From: Paragordius varius
Lineage: Eukaryota > Nematomorpha
Reading direction: 5' to 3'
Length of the DNA stretch: 64,000 bases
NCBI GenBank assembly: GCA_964247055.1
Contig: OZ176058.1
Location: 434,001 to 498,000, forward strand
Part shown: positions 11,817 through 24,150 of the stretch, in pieces
Layout of the letters: each line of letters opens with the position of its first letter
How positions within the stretch are numbered: the first letter of the stretch is position 1
Translations under genes and position numbers: made by a program
The notes under the pieces: model-generated
Told to the model about the DNA's origin: nothing
What the model saw: only the letters and a program-made list of their open reading frames with translations
Database searches by the model: none

Positions 11817-12130
11817 ACAGTAAAAATTGAAATTATACACGGATATAATGTAAAAAAATAAAGACATATACTTTTTTCTAAAAGACAGCCAACCATACTT
11901 TTTGACTCTAGATTTACATCAATACAACTTATTGTTTTAAATGGCAAAGTAAGAAATAGACATGTATATTGGTAACATAATCGATCCTATATAAAAATTT
12001 TAACTAAATAGCTTATATGAGAAAAATTAAGGTATTTAAAAGTATGGTTGGTTGTTTTGTCTTTTAGATATAATATTTGTCTTTATATTTTTAACGTTTC
12101 ATCGGTAAAATCATGCAATTTTTACTGTGA
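11817..12130 (+). mobile_element. MITE-A, complete
   Basis: Left end acagtaaaaattgaaattat, right end gcaatttttactgt. The centre holds 'ttggtaacataatcgat'. It corresponds to 28663-28960 in the duplicated block. Confidence 0.75.
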
Positions 12131-12426
12131 TAATAAAAATAATTATTAATGATTTTGTATGAGCACATCGTTTTAGTCCAATGTTAAAAAAATTCATAAT
12201 ATATCAAAAAAAGCATTTTTGACATATTTGGATATATTTGTAGGAACTAGGAGCACTGAAATATAAGTAATTAAACATATTACAGTTAATCAAAGAACTA
12301 ATTTTTGAAGAAAAGCAGATATTATATTATTAAAAATTAGTTGCAATAATATTGACAGAAAAAATTAACGAAAACTAATCGTTTACCGATTATTATCCAG
12401 AGATTCTTAAGAAAAGTGTTTGAATT
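12131..12426. other. Unassigned AT-rich gap
   Basis: No repeat family, open frame or RNA gene is recognised here. There is only AT-rich sequence with a short 'taggaactaggagcactg' segment near 12241. Confidence 0.4.
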
Positions 12427-12700
12427 ACAGTAAAAATTAGAATTATACGGACAAAATGTAAAAATATAAAGACAAATTTTTTTTCAAAAGACACCATACT
12501 TTTTTTAACCTTAATAATATTAGATATTATAATTGTTTCGAACTGCAAAAATATATATTGGTAGCACAATCAATTACATATTTTACGAATGTTATTAATT
12601 TATTAAGATAAATTAAGATTTGAAAAAATATGGCTGTTTGAAAAAAAAATTTGTCTTTATATTTTTACATTTAGTCGGTATAATTTCAATTTTTGCTGTA
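12427..12700 (+). mobile_element. MITE-A, complete
   Basis: Left end acagtaaaaattagaattat and right end aatttcaatttttgctgta, with a clear 'ggtagcacaatcaattac' centre. Confidence 0.75.
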
Positions 12701-13144
12701 TATAGTAGGCATTAAAATCTTTGCATATGCCAGAAACATAATGCAACATCTTTTCGATTCGCAAAAAAATCAAATGATTTAAAAGGGGGGTTTAAACTAA
12801 TAAAAGCTCGTAACCACTTCTTTGCACAGTATATACAGAGAATATATACAAAAATAAAAAGACTAATATATTTTTTCCAAAGACCACTATATATATTCAA
12901 GATTTATTGTAATAAATCTATCGTCTTGGTTGGCGAATTGGGAGCCAAAGATTTAAAATGTCCAATTCGTTAATTTAAATTTGTAGTTATATTATACATA
13001 TGGCAAGGTTAGAAAGTATGGATGTCTTTTAAAAAACTTATTGGTTTTTTAAATTATAAGTTATGTCCGTATATTTGCAATTTTACTGTATGTACTTTTG
13101 GACCTAGTTTAAATTTATTGAACCAAGAAGAATGCTACCCAAAA

Positions 13145-13423
13145 AGTAAAAACTGAAATTAAACAGAAGGATAAAACGTAAAAATATAAGACAAATTTTT
13201 TTATAAAAGACGATCATACTTTTTAAACCTTGATTTTTTTATATAACTCATTGGTTTAAAATGTAAAGTATAAAATACAGATGTTTACTAACACAACTAA
13301 TTCTATATTTTAAAAATCCTAACTTATATATGAAAAATAAAGGTTAAAAATAGTATGGTTGTCTATATTAAAATATTCTTTATATTTTTACATTTTGTCC
13401 TTATAATTTCAATATTTACTGTA
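13145..13423 (+). mobile_element. MITE-A
   Basis: Left arm agtaaaaactgaaattaaac; right arm ends ttcaatatttactgta. A right-arm-only fragment lies just upstream, ending near 13090. Confidence 0.7.
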
Positions 13424-13757
13424 TATTAACGTGTTGCGAGTAATATCAGTATAAAAAAGTTGAAAAACTTGGAAAAAGGTTATATGGTAATCGTATGAGT
13501 TATACATTTTCATCGTAATGTTAATGCCAAGTTTATTTTTAGAAAATTATAATATTTTGCAAAACCTGATATATTGACAAAAACTAAAAGAGATTTTTTT
13601 TGTATTTCAAGATACAGTATGAGTAATATTGCTAGAAAGTTATTAATTATTGCCAAATAGCATAATCAGTAGCAAAGAGATTTATTATTCGCTAATAGGA
13701 ATAGTAAAAGATGAAAAATAACTAACCACCAATAATACAGCCCCCTATATGGCGATT

Positions 13758-14070
13758 ACAGTAAAAATGAAATTATACGGAAAGCAAAACTAAAAATATA
13801 AGTACAAATATTTTTCTCTAAAAGACAATTATATTTTTTTAATCTTTATTTTTTTCATATATATCTCAATGTTTTAAACTACAAAGTATATAATATATAT
13901 AAATGTAAATTGGTAACACAATCAAATATGTAAATTACGATTGTAATTAAATGACTTTTATAGAACAAAATTAAGGTTTTAAAAAGTATGATGGTTGTGT
14001 TCTTTTAAAAAAATATTTGTCTTTATATTTTTACATTTTGTCCATCTGCATAATTACAGTTTTTACTGTA
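13758..14070 (+). mobile_element. MITE-A, complete
   Basis: Left end acagtaaaaatgaaattata, right end acagtttttactgta, with centre 'ttggtaacacaatcaaata'. The corresponding element in the duplicated block is 30656-30954. Confidence 0.75.
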
Positions 14071-14074
14071 ATAT

Positions 14075-14580
14075 TTTTCATTGCCTTAACTCCGTATAAA
14101 AGATTTTTTCTACATAATTTATGTTGAAAAAATTCGGGTCTTAAAAAAATGTTTTTTTACATTCTAATTGTAATTTCAATTTTAAGGGCAATTTTTTATC
14201 TTAAGATATTAATAAATAAGTGTAAAAAATAGCCAAAAATTTCGCCATTTAAAACCTGGCGTAAAAGACAGAAAGATATTTCGAAGAATATATTTTGATA
14301 CCAAATTGAATTCCCAAATAAGCGATAAATTTTTCAAAATTATATCTTTTATAACTCAGCCTGCTAACTATTGTTTTATAAGATATTAAAATATATAATT
14401 TAAATTGATAATATAAAAGTAAATTATAAAGATAATTATGCCATCTTAATAGTTTTAAATGTATATAATTTTTAAGGTTAAAGGTAAAGCATTTTTTTTG
14501 AAAATATAATTTGATCCTTAGTATTTCGATAACCCATATTATCAAATTATTATATGTATGTTTAAGGGTATTACCATTAT
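14075..14580. repeat. Cassette D, third copy with upstream part
   Basis: The upstream block (ccttaactccgtataaaag, ttttaagggcaatttttta) and the GCGCC-type block (acctggcgtaaaagacaga, ctcagcctgctaactattg, atgccatcttaatag) are contiguous, showing they form one cassette. The 98-codon minus-strand frame at 14249-14545 lies in this repeat and has no recognisable domain. Confidence 0.6.
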
Positions 14581-14867
14581 ACAGTAAAAAATGAAATTAT
14601 ACGGACAAAACGTAAAAATATCAAGACAAATTTTATTTTTTTAAAATCCAACCGTACTTTTTTAAACGTTAATTTATCATATAAAGCATTTAATGACAAA
14701 TCGTAATATATTTCATTGTTTGAATCACCAATATATATTTCTATATTTGCAGTTAAAAAAATGAGTTTGATTTAAAATAATTTAGGTAAAAAATAGTAAA
14801 ATTGCCTTTTGAAAAAAAAATTGTCTTTATATTTTTACATTTTTCCGTATAATATTAATTTTTACTG

Positions 14868-14868
<1 letters not shown>
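14581..14868 (-). mobile_element. MITE-A, complete
   Basis: It starts acagtaaaaaatgaaattat and ends attaatttttactgt. A TA microsatellite begins at its right tip, as also at 19456 and 33063, suggesting TA expansion at the target-site dinucleotide. Confidence 0.75.

Positions 14869-14870
<2 letters not shown>

Positions 14871-14907
<37 letters not shown>
14871..14907. repeat. (TA)n microsatellite
   Basis: About 18 uninterrupted TA dinucleotides directly adjoin the end of a MITE-A. Confidence 0.95.
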
Positions 14908-14911
<4 letters not shown>

Positions 14912-14914
14912 TAA

Positions 14915-15520
14915 TATACAGTCAATCCTCAATTCGTAAATACTTACTACGCATAAAACATTATAAATAATAAAATAATATTTGAGTTTAAGGCAAAAAC
15001 ATTACAAGAAAGTCGATTTTTTTTATACCATAGTCCTTTTACAATAATATGACCATGATTTAATACTTAGTTGTCATTGTTTAAGTATTTTAAACTACAG
15101 TTCAAATAAGTGCTTAACTTAAAATATATTCAATTATTTTTAGACGTGACAATTTGCAATATAACTATAAATTTGCTTGTAATTTAATCAAATTATTTTA
15201 AAACTATTTTTATTCCCACTTATTTACAGTAATTATAATTAAAATTTAAAATTAAAAAATAAAATTTACTATTTTCTTAAAGAAAAAAAAATTTTACCTA
15301 GTTTTTTTCTACAGTAAACTTTTCACTTTCGAATAATAATTAAGAATTACCAATATTCTTTTCACCCCCAAAAAATAGTTTATTGTCCCTTATTATAGGA
15401 AATGTGAGCATTGAAACACATATGTTACAAAACCACATCCATGGAATTTTCATTTTAATTTATATATTTATTCCAATTAATTGATTAAACATTATTAAAA
15501 CCAAATTATATGGGGTAGTA
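14915..15520. repeat. Cassette F, copy A1 left part
   Basis: It begins acagtcaatcctcaattcg and includes 'gagtttaaggcaaaaacatt', 'atatgaccatgatttaat', 'cttagttgtcattgttta', 'gacgtgacaatttgcaata' and 'ccacatccatggaattttca'. The same ordered blocks occur at 19500-20440, 33095-34040 and 35520-36110. No open frame spans it. It may be a degraded larger element. Confidence 0.6.
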
Positions 15521-15528
15521 TATAAATT

Positions 15529-15952
15529 TACAGTTCAAATTAACCCTCGAACAATTCAAATTCACCCTTGAACAACTCAAATTCACCCTTGAACAATATT
15601 AATTCACCCTTAAACAATTCAAAGTCACCCTTGAACTATTCAAATTCACCTTTGAATAATTCGGATTCACCCTTAAAATAAATTATGTGTTTTCGAACTA
15701 ATATAACTCATTATTAATATGAAATATATCTTTATGGCATAATTTATTATTTTTTTAGTAATATTTTAATTTAAAACAAAATTTTTATTTTTTAAAAATA
15801 TATAAAATATAGGTAATTTTCTTAAAAAACATGTTATTTATTTGAGGGTGAATTTGAATTGTTCGAGGGTGAATTTGAATTGTTTAAGGGTGTTGAATTG
15901 TTCGAGGGAGAATTTGAATTGTTTAAGGGTGAAATTGAACTGTAAATGGTAT
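15529..15952. mobile_element. MITE-B foldback, cassette F copy A1
   Basis: Family definition. MITE-B has the terminal arm CCATTTACAGTTCAAATTCA and its complement ending ctgtaaatgg, flanked by TA. Inside each arm is a direct repeat of ~21 bp based on TTCAAATTCACCCTTGAAC. The centre contains 'aactcattattaatatgaaa' and 'atggcataatttatta'. The left arm of this copy has about six 21-bp units and the right arm about five. Confidence 0.75.
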
Positions 15953-16291
15953 ATTTAGCTAAATTTTTAGCCATAAAGTTTTATCAGCTATAAAAGATGG
16001 GGCTTGTAAATATCATTTTATATTATATAAGTTTTAAATTTCATTATTTTTTTTACAATGAAAAAATTTAAAAATAATGTGCAAAATTACCGATATAATA
16101 TTTTTCTTATAATTTGTTTTTCATTGATTTATTCAAAAAAATGTGTGAAATTACCTTTATAATATTTTTCTTATATTTTTTTTTACATTCAATTATTCAA
16201 AAATTATTTGAATTATATTACATATTCCGAATAATTTTTATTCCTCAGATGTAAAGATGCGTATTTTATTTCATTTTTATTTTTTGATATA

Positions 16292-16606
16292 TACCATTTA
16301 CAGTTCAAATTCACCCTCGAACAATTCAAATTCACCCTAATAATAAATTATGTGTTTTCGAACTAATATAACTCATTATTAATATGAAATATATGCTTAT
16401 GTCATAGTTTATTATTATTTTTCAGTGTTTTTTTAATTTAAAATTAATTTTTTATTTTTTAAAAATATATAAAATATATAGGTAATTTTTAATCTTAAAA
16501 AACATGTTATTTATTTGAGAGTGAATTTGAATTGTTCGAGGGTGAATTTGAATTGTTCAAGGGTAAATTTGAATTGTTCAAGGGTATATTTGAACTGTAA
16601 ATGGTA
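16292..16606. mobile_element. MITE-B, compact complete copy
   Basis: It runs taccatttacagttcaaatt to tgaactgtaaatggta, 315 bp, inside a longer repeated block. The left arm has only two 21-bp units and the right arm four, so unit number varies independently in the two arms. Confidence 0.85.
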
Positions 16607-17058
16607 TATATAATAAGTTTTTAGCCATAAAGTTATATCAGCTATAAAAAGATGGGGCAGTAAATATCATATTATTATATAAAGTTTTAAACTTCATATT
16701 TTTTTTACATTTAAAAATTAATCAAAAAAATGTTCGAAATTACCTTTATAATATTTTTCTTATAATTTTTTTTACATTTATTAAAAATTATTTGAAATAT
16801 ATTATATATTCCAAATCAAAATTCAGATGCGTATTTTATTTCATTTTTATTTATTGATTGATATATATACATTTATTTATCTATTGTTTTTTTGGGAGTT
16901 TAAATTTTTTGATTATTCTTTTTTGGTTGTGCCATTTAAATATTAGTTACTATATATTTTAGTGTTTATATTTTTATCTAATCAATTAACTTCCATTGTA
17001 CAATTATAAATATGCCATCTCTTTTACAAATAAGACAATAAAATGTATAAATATATTA
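16607..17058. repeat. Cassette F, right part
   Basis: It contains 'tcagctataaaaagatgggg', 'gatgcgtattttatttca', 'ggttgtgccatttaaatatt' and 'aatatgccatctcttttaca', then a second 'acagttaatcctcatatta' block. Parallel copies are 34396-34730 and 36815-37200. Confidence 0.6.
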
Positions 17059-17700
17059 TATACAGTTAATCCTCATATTATAAATATATATTAAGCATAA
17101 AACATTATTTTATAATAAAATTAATTTTGAGTTAAAGGCAAAAACATTATAAAAAAGTTGAATTATTTCATCTTAAAATAATATGCCAATATTTTAAAAA
17201 TTAGCTGTTTTCGTGTAAGTAATTTATTATTGTTTGTTAAAATAATTATTTTAAAAATTTTTGATTTAGTAAAAAAGATTAATGATGTTTTAAAATGGAA
17301 AATCTAGTTTACACACTATGCTAACTTATATTTTAAAATTGTAATTAAAATTTTATAATTGATTTATTTTATTTTTAGATTAATTTAATCAGCAAATCAT
17401 ATTTTCAATAAATTTAAAATAAGTCAAACTATAAAATAAAAATGGTATAAATTATATTTAAATAACCTTTAATTATCCAATAACATTAAAACAATCAAGT
17501 ATTTATTTAAAACGACACTATATCTGATGGTTAAAATTAAGAATAGAAATAATGAAATAAATTTTACAGAAACTTGAAATTTATTATTGCACAAATTTTA
17601 TTAAATAATATTTAAATTTCATTTTAAAAAAAATGAGAAACTTGAATCTAATCCTACAAAGGAAGAAATGTCATTTTAAAATAAATTATTGATAGCAAGT
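17059..17700. repeat. Cassette F, trailing block A
   Basis: It begins acagttaatcctcatatta and contains 'agctgttttcgtgtaagta', 'atctagtttacacactatg', 'atcagcaaatcatattttca' and ends 'caaaggaagaaatgtcattt'. Near-colinear copies are 34731-35324 and 37201-37814. Each copy is followed by a MITE-A whose left tip reads acagtaaaa. Confidence 0.65.
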
Positions 17701-17965
17701 ACAGTAAAACATCCAATTATACGTAAAAAACGTAAAAATATAAAGAAAAATGTTTTTACTAAAAGAAAACCATATTATATTATAATATTTCCCGTAATAA
17801 AACTACTTAATAACAATCTCAAAATTTATAATAAATTATGTTACCAATATACATATCTATTTTATACTTTGAAAATCAAAAACAATGAGTTAACACTTTG
17901 GTTGAAATTGGGGTATTTATACCCCAGACTAAATTTAAGTTGAAATTTTTAATAAAACTACTGTA
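17701..17965 (-). mobile_element. MITE-A, right arm damaged
   Basis: The left arm acagtaaaacatccaattat is present. The centre is reversed ('atgttaccaatatacatat', 'caatgagtta'). The right arm has been replaced by unrelated sequence. The 84-codon frame at 17689-17943 is the element read through. Confidence 0.6.
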
Positions 17966-18264
17966 AGAAACAAATTATAATTTATGCTTTTATCATGATA
18001 AAAATTATATAAATATGCCAAAATATCTTGATAATTTGTTTTTAAAAAAAGTTTTATCTCAAACTAGCTTTTATCTTAGCCTAATCCTAAAATTTTAGAT
18101 TTTTCGCATCAAAATTAATTACTTAGTATATTTTACTTTTTATAATCTCAATAAAGATTTATTGAACTGATATTTTCTTTCACTAAATTTTGACTAAATC
18201 GATCGTCTTTTATTTCATTGAGTTTTTTCGGAAAAATACTGTTAGGGATATTTGAAGTGACTTA
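17966..18264. other. Unassigned AT-rich gap
   Basis: No repeat family or gene is recognised in this stretch. Confidence 0.4.
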
Positions 18265-18569
18265 CTGTGAAACGATTATTTTTTAAGATAGTAGAAAATT
18301 ATACGAAACGTGAAAATATAAAGACAAATATTTTTTTTAATATAACCATACTTTTATTTTTGGATTGATTTAAAGATAAATCATTGTTTTAAACTACAAA
18401 GTATAATATAGAAACGTAAATTGGTAACACAATCAATTTTATATTTTACATTGTAATTAAGAAGCTTTATGAAAAACATTAAGGTTATAAAAAATAATGA
18501 GGACTTTAGACAAAAATATTTGTTTTTCTATTTTTACGTTTTGTCCGTATAATTTTATTTTTTACTGTA
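18265..18569 (+). mobile_element. MITE-A
   Basis: The left tip is diverged; the right end is aattttattttttactgta. The following 'tgcactctcata' block also follows the MITE-A at 28663-28960. Confidence 0.65.
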
Positions 18570-18971
18570 ATTTCCATGCACTCTCATATACTTTAATTTC
18601 AAGTAATAAAAATTCCGTAATCAGTAAAATGGATTTTTTAAAAATTCTATTCAAAACAAACTATATTTGTATATTCATTAATTATTTTGATATAATAGCC
18701 TAAATATTCAGTTTCGTAATATATAATTGGTGAGATATTCGTTTTTACAGACCATCGCTTAAAATATATAGCTTATATCGAAAAATTATTTAACTCTAAT
18801 TTATTATTTAATTTTTAATATTTTATATTTCTTATTTAATTATTAATTTATTTTTTTATTTTATTTAAGTTTTTTATTTTTATTTTATTATATTTTAATA
18901 GTATTTTATTAATAATTTAATTATTTTTTTGGTTCAAGTATGGTGTAAGAATATGTATCCCTTGCCTTTTT
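18570..18971. other. AT-rich spacer, partly shared
   Basis: The segment from ~18570 to ~18720 (tttccatgcactctcatata, cgtaatcagtaaaatgga) matches 28961-29130. From 18780 to 18935 the sequence is almost pure A/T with 'ttattttattt' runs. No gene is seen. Confidence 0.45.
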
Positions 18972-19085
18972 ACAGTAAAAAGTGATATTATACGGACAAA
19001 ACTTAAAAATATAAAGACAAATATTTTCTCAAAGACAACCATACTTTTAGAAACTTAATATTTCAAAATATAATTTATTGTTTCA
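18972..19085 (+). mobile_element. MITE-A left-end fragment
   Basis: The arm acagtaaaaagtgatattat through 'acaaccatactttt' is present; the centre and right arm are lost. Confidence 0.6.
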
Positions 19086-19229
19086 AACGATATTTTATGG
19101 GTCGGTATATTTAATATCATGTTATAATCCTTTTATAAATTACTAAATTAAATTTCTTTAGTTTTCTATTATTTGATTGCAAATATGCCATCTTTTTACA
19201 AAGAGGCAACAAAAAGGATAAAAAAATTT

Positions 19230-19456
19230 TAGGGGCCAAAAATAAGACAAATATTTTTTTCTAAAAAACAACCAAACATTTTTAAACCTTAATTATTTCA
19301 AATATAACCATTGTTTTGACTGCAAAAGAGAATTACATATTTTTACGATTGTAATAATTTATATGAGAAAAATAAAGGCTTAAAAAAGTATGGTTGTTTT
19401 ATAAAAATTTTGTCTTCATATTTTAACATTTTGTCAGTATTTCAATTTTTACTGTA
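19230..19456 (+). mobile_element. MITE-A, left tip lost
   Basis: It retains 'taagacaaatattttttt', the centre and the right end ttcaatttttactgta. A TA microsatellite follows at once. Confidence 0.6.
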
Positions 19457-19458
19457 TA

Positions 19459-19462
<4 letters not shown>

Positions 19463-19502
<40 letters not shown>
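19463..19502. repeat. (TA)n microsatellite
   Basis: About 20 TA dinucleotides lie between a MITE-A right end and cassette F, the same arrangement as at 14871 and 33072. Confidence 0.95.
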
Positions 19503-19505
<3 letters not shown>

Positions 19506-20445
19506 AATCCTCATTTTATGAATACATAATACGCATAAAATATTATAATTTATAAAATTTTTGAGTTTAAGGCAAAGACATTACAAGAAAGTTGATTAAT
19601 TTCTATACCATAGTCCTTAATAATATGACCATGATTTAATATACTTAGCTGTCATTGTTTTATTATTATTAAATTAGGTGCTTAGCTTACAATATATACC
19701 TTTTACAATTCAATTCACCATTAATCAATTCAAATTCACCCTTTAAATCAAATTCACTTTCAATTAATATATATGTTTTTTAAGTTAAAAATTACCTATA
19801 TTTTTGTAAAATAAAAATTTTGTTTTCACTCAAAAATACTGAAAATATAATAAACTGTGCCCTAAAAATATATTTCATATTAATAATGAGTTAGATTAGT
19901 TCGAAAACACATAATTTATTTTTAGGATGAGTTTGATTTGTTCAAGGGTGAATTTGAATTGTTCGAGGGTGAATTTGAATTGTTCAAGGGTGAATTTAAA
20001 TTGATCAAGGGTGAATTTGAACTGTAAACGGTATATATTCAAATATTTTTAGATGTGACAATTTGCTATAACTATAAATTTGCTTGAAATTTAAAGCTCA
20101 GTTTATTTACAGTAATTATAATTAAAATATAAATTAAAAAATAAAATCTACTATTTTCTAAAGATAACAATATTTTTAACTAGTTTTTTCTACAGAGAAT
20201 TTTTCACTTTCGAATAATTAAGAGTTATATATTTTTTTCCCCCAAAAAATAGCTTATTGTCCCTTATAAAAAATATGTATTGATATATATATGTAACAAA
20301 ACCACATCCATGGAATTTTCATTTTCATTTAGATATTTCTAATTAACAGTTAAACATTTTTAAAACCAAATTATAAGAGGTAGTATTTAAAAATTAAGCT
20401 AAATTTTTAGCCTTAAAGTTATCAGCTATAAAGATGCTGTAAATA
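19503..20445. repeat. Cassette F, copy A2 with MITE-B
   Basis: It repeats the cassette F order: gtcaatcctcattttatga, 'atatgaccatgatttaat', 'ggtgcttagcttacaata', a MITE-B at 19697-20033, 'gatgtgacaatttgctata', 'ccacatccatggaattttca'. The MITE-B sits at a fixed position within the cassette, as at 33300. Confidence 0.65.
19697..20033. mobile_element. MITE-B
   Basis: It runs taccttttacaattcaattc to aactgtaaacggta. The right arm has about five 21-bp units; the left arm is degraded. Confidence 0.75.
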
Positions 20446-20735
20446 TACCATTTACAATTCAAGTTCACCCTTGAACAATTCAAATTCTCCCCTAACTAAA
20501 ATATATGTTTTTTGAGATTAAAAATTACCAATTATATCTATATATTTTTAGAAAAATTTTTTGTATTAAATTAAAATAATACTGAAAAAATAAATAACTA
20601 TGCCATAAAGATTTATTTCATACTATAATGAGTTATATTAGTTCGAAAACACTTAATTTATTTTTAGGGTGATTCGATAATTTTTCGAGGGTGAATTTGA
20701 ATTGTTCAAGAATATATTTAAATTTAAAAAAATCT
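20446..20735. mobile_element. MITE-B, right end decayed
   Basis: Left end taccatttacaattcaagtt; the right arm ends in 'gaattgttcaagaatatatt' without the ctgtaaatgg tip. Confidence 0.65.
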
Positions 20736-21118
20736 TTAAAGTTTCGATAAATACTTTTGCACTAAGATATACAATATTTCATATATAAAATATTTATTGG
20801 TTTTATTCAAAAATAAAAATATTAAAAAATAAAATTTATATAAAATTATTTAATTTTTTTTTAGTCTCTCTTGAGTGTTCCACTTCATATGTTTCGACTA
20901 TGGGCTTTTTTTTGGAATGCTTATGCAAGTAAGTTTTATATTTAATTAATTTTTTTTATTGTTTTCTAAAAAACTTTTTGTTAATATCCATAAATAAAAA
21001 ATTAAATTATTCTTCTCAAACCATTTTGCATTAACACCATATTTTATATATAAAAAATTTTAGAATCAAAAAACGTCAAAAATATTTTTTTTATTAAAAA
21101 CAAAAACCATTTGTCTTT
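20736..21118. other. AT-rich spacer
   Basis: No gene or known repeat is recognised. 'gtgttccacttcatatgttt' near 20875 is the only more complex stretch. Confidence 0.4.
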
Positions 21119-21372
21119 ACAGTAAAAATTGAAATTATACGGAAAATTTTTTTTTCAAAAGACAACCATACTTTTTAAAACCTGAATTTATTATATAAAA
21201 AACATTAAATTACAATCAAAAATATATAATTGATTGTGTTACCAATTGACATTTCTATATTATACTTTGTACTTTAAAACAATGAGTTATATTAAAAAAA
21301 ATTAAGAGATATATAAAAGTATGGTTGTCTTAAAAAAATATATTCATCTTTATATTTTTAAGGTTTGTCCAT
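21119..21372 (-). mobile_element. MITE-A, slightly deleted
   Basis: Left end acagtaaaaattgaaattat with a deletion after 'acgga'; right end atagttactgta. The centre 'gattgtgttaccaattgac' is reversed. It marks the boundary just left of duplicated block B. Confidence 0.7.
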
Positions 21373-21499
21373 AGTTACTGTATGCTGTTTAATGCTTAGT
21401 TAAAATGTTATATATATCGTGTAACTTTAGTTACAAATATACCTTACTATATTTATTATATTTAACCAAATTATATTATAAAAATACTTTTATATCTTA

Positions 21500-22060
21500 G
21501 ACTTTTTTTAAGTTTTTCTTTAGTTTAAAATTTTTTTTTACATAAAATAGGTCTTATTGGCATACATTGTTTCAACTTATCTCAAGGGTTAAATATTCTC
21601 AAGGGTTCAAAAACTATGGTTTTATTTGCAAAAAAAATGTGTTTTACTTTCTTTTTACAAATATTTTAATAAATGCTTTAAAGTTCCACAAAAAATTCAC
21701 TCTATTTTCAAACAATTGAAAATTATATTAATATTTATGTAATTAAATAATTTTTAAATGTAATTATTTAAAAAATTTTTTTTTATAAAAAATAGGTTCC
21801 TTTGGCATACATTGTTTCAACTTATCTCAAGGGTTTAATATTCTTAAGGGTTCAAAAACTATGGTTTTATCTGTAAAAAATACTCTATTTTCGAAATTAA
21901 CTCTTTTTCAATATTATAATATTCATATAATTAAGTTATTTTAAAGTAATTATCAAAATAATTTCAACTCTTATCAAAAAAATTTTTTAAATTAAATTTC
22001 CATCATAGGTTCCTTTAGCATACATTGTTTCAACATATCTCAAAGGTGGTCAATGGGGTA
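21500..22060. repeat. ~250-bp diverged tandem repeat, right copy
   Basis: Three units ('ggcatacattgtttcaactt', 'atctcaagggtt', 'caaaaactatggttttat') match the block at 1-660. The last unit runs through 'aaaggtggtcaatggggtaa' into satellite array 2 at the homologous point (22031 corresponds to 651). Confidence 0.65.
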
Positions 22061-24150
22061 ATATTCTGGTTTGGTTAAGTCTTATCCTAGGTCAACCAAT
22101 TTGTATTCTCATGTATTTCCATGATTATTACATACTCAACATGGTTAAAAATTGATTGAAAAATCAGCTGATCTGCATACAAAAATATTAAAACAATGTT
22201 GATAACAGCTAAGAAATTAATCTAATGTTAAAAACAGCTAAGAAATTTATCTAATGTGAATTTCATTCAGACCCTTTAAAAATTTACATTGCAATTAACA
22301 AAATGAAAATCAGTTGATCTGGAAACAATATTAAAACCAATTTGTATTCTCATGTATTTCCATGATTATTACATTCTCAACATGGTTAAATAATTGAAAA
22401 AACAGCTGATCTGCATATACAAAATTTAGAATTTACTCACTAACAAGGAATGTTAAAAACAGCTAAGAAATTTATCTAATGTGGGCATATGTGTAAATTT
22501 ATGACCCCATAATTATATCAGACCTTTAAAATTTATTTTAAAGTCATTGCAATTAATAAAATAATTCAAAAAAAACAACTGATCTGGATAAAATTCCACA
22601 ATAAATTCGCATATTCTCATGTATTTCCATGATTATTACATTCTGAACATGTACAACAATGTTAAATAATTGAAAAATCAGCTGATCTGCATACAAAATA
22701 ATGTTAAAAACAGTTAAGAAATTAATCTAATATGGATATATATAGGCGTGTAAATTTTCGACCATCTAATTTTATAACACCTTTCAATTAAAACAAGGAA
22801 TCAAAAAAAATCAACTGATCTGGAAACAATTCCAAAACCAATTTGTATCCTCATGTATTTCCATGATTATTACATTCTCAACATGTATAAAAATTGAAAA
22901 AATCAGCTGATCTGCATCAAAAATATAGAATTCATCCAAACTATGAATGTTAAAAACAGCTAAAAAAATTTGTAAATTTATGACTATATATTTTTAAAGA
23001 CCTTTGAAAATTCATTTTACGAGTTATTGCTCTTAAAAACAATCAAAAATCGGATCTGGATAAAAATATATTACCGATTTCTTGTATTTCCATGATTATT
23101 ACATTCTCAACATGGTTAAATAATGATTGAAATCAGCTGATCTGCCTATACAAAAGTATTAAATTCACCCAAACAAGGATTTCAAACAACTAACAAATTT
23201 ACCATCTAGTTACCCTTAAATTATGGAGTTCTTGCACGTATAAAATGGAAAAATCATCTGATCTGGATTAAATTTTAAAATTTACTTACACATTTTCTGT
23301 ATTTCCATGATTATTACATTCTCAACATGTACAACAATGTTATATAATTGAAAAATCAGCTGATCTGCATACAAAAATATTGAATTCACCCAAAGAATGA
23401 ATGTTAAAAACAATTCATTTAATGAGGACATATTTTATATATCCCTTAAAAATTTATTTTGGAGTTATTACACGTAAAAACAATGAAAGAAAAAAGAAAA
23501 TCAGCTGATCTGGAAAAAATTTTACAATAAAATCGCATATTCTCATGTATTTCCATGATTATTACATTCTCAATATGAATAAAAACAACTAAAAATTGTT
23601 TAAAACAGTTGAAAAATCAGATCTGCAACAAAAATTCAAAATTTACCCACTAACAAATGTTAAAAACAGCTAAGAAATTGTAAATATTCGACCATATAAT
23701 CTTATAGGACCCTTAAAAATTTATTTTAAAGTCATTGCTAAACAATCGAAAAAGAGAATCAGCTGATCTGGATATAATTTCCAAAATAACTGACATATTC
23801 CGATGATCTACATTCTCAACATGAATAAAAACTAAAAACAGTGTAGAAAAATCAGCTGATCTGCATATACAAAAATATTAAATTCCCTCAAACAATGTAA
23901 ACAGCTAAGAGATTTACCATCTAGTTTTATAAAACCCTTAAATTATGGGGTCATTGCAATTTAAAACCAAAATATACTTACACATTTTCATTTATCTAAT
24001 ATGGGCATATGTGTAAATTTATGACCATTTTAATTTTATAAGACCCTTGAAATTGGATTGAAAAAAAAACCTGGATAGAATTCCAAAATAAATTCGAAAA
24101 TTTTCATAATATTACATTCTAAACATGTATACAACAATGTTGAAAATGTT
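22061..24150. repeat. CAGCTGATCTG satellite array 2, homogeneous part
   Basis: About eight monomers of ~230-265 bp have the same block order as array 1 (ATTTCCATGATTATTACATT, cagctgatctgcat, cagctaagaaatttatct, gttattgctctta, cagctgatctgga). From the offset change between the left and right junctions, this copy and its edge are about 2.4 kb, roughly ten monomers, shorter than array 1. Confidence 0.88.

Noticed and set aside
14249-14545. 98-codon minus-strand open frame, the longest in the window
   Set aside because: It lies in cassette D, a multi-copy repeat whose other copies do not keep the frame. Composition is the Ile/Lys/Leu/Phe/Tyr-rich type expected from AT-rich noise, and no domain is visible.
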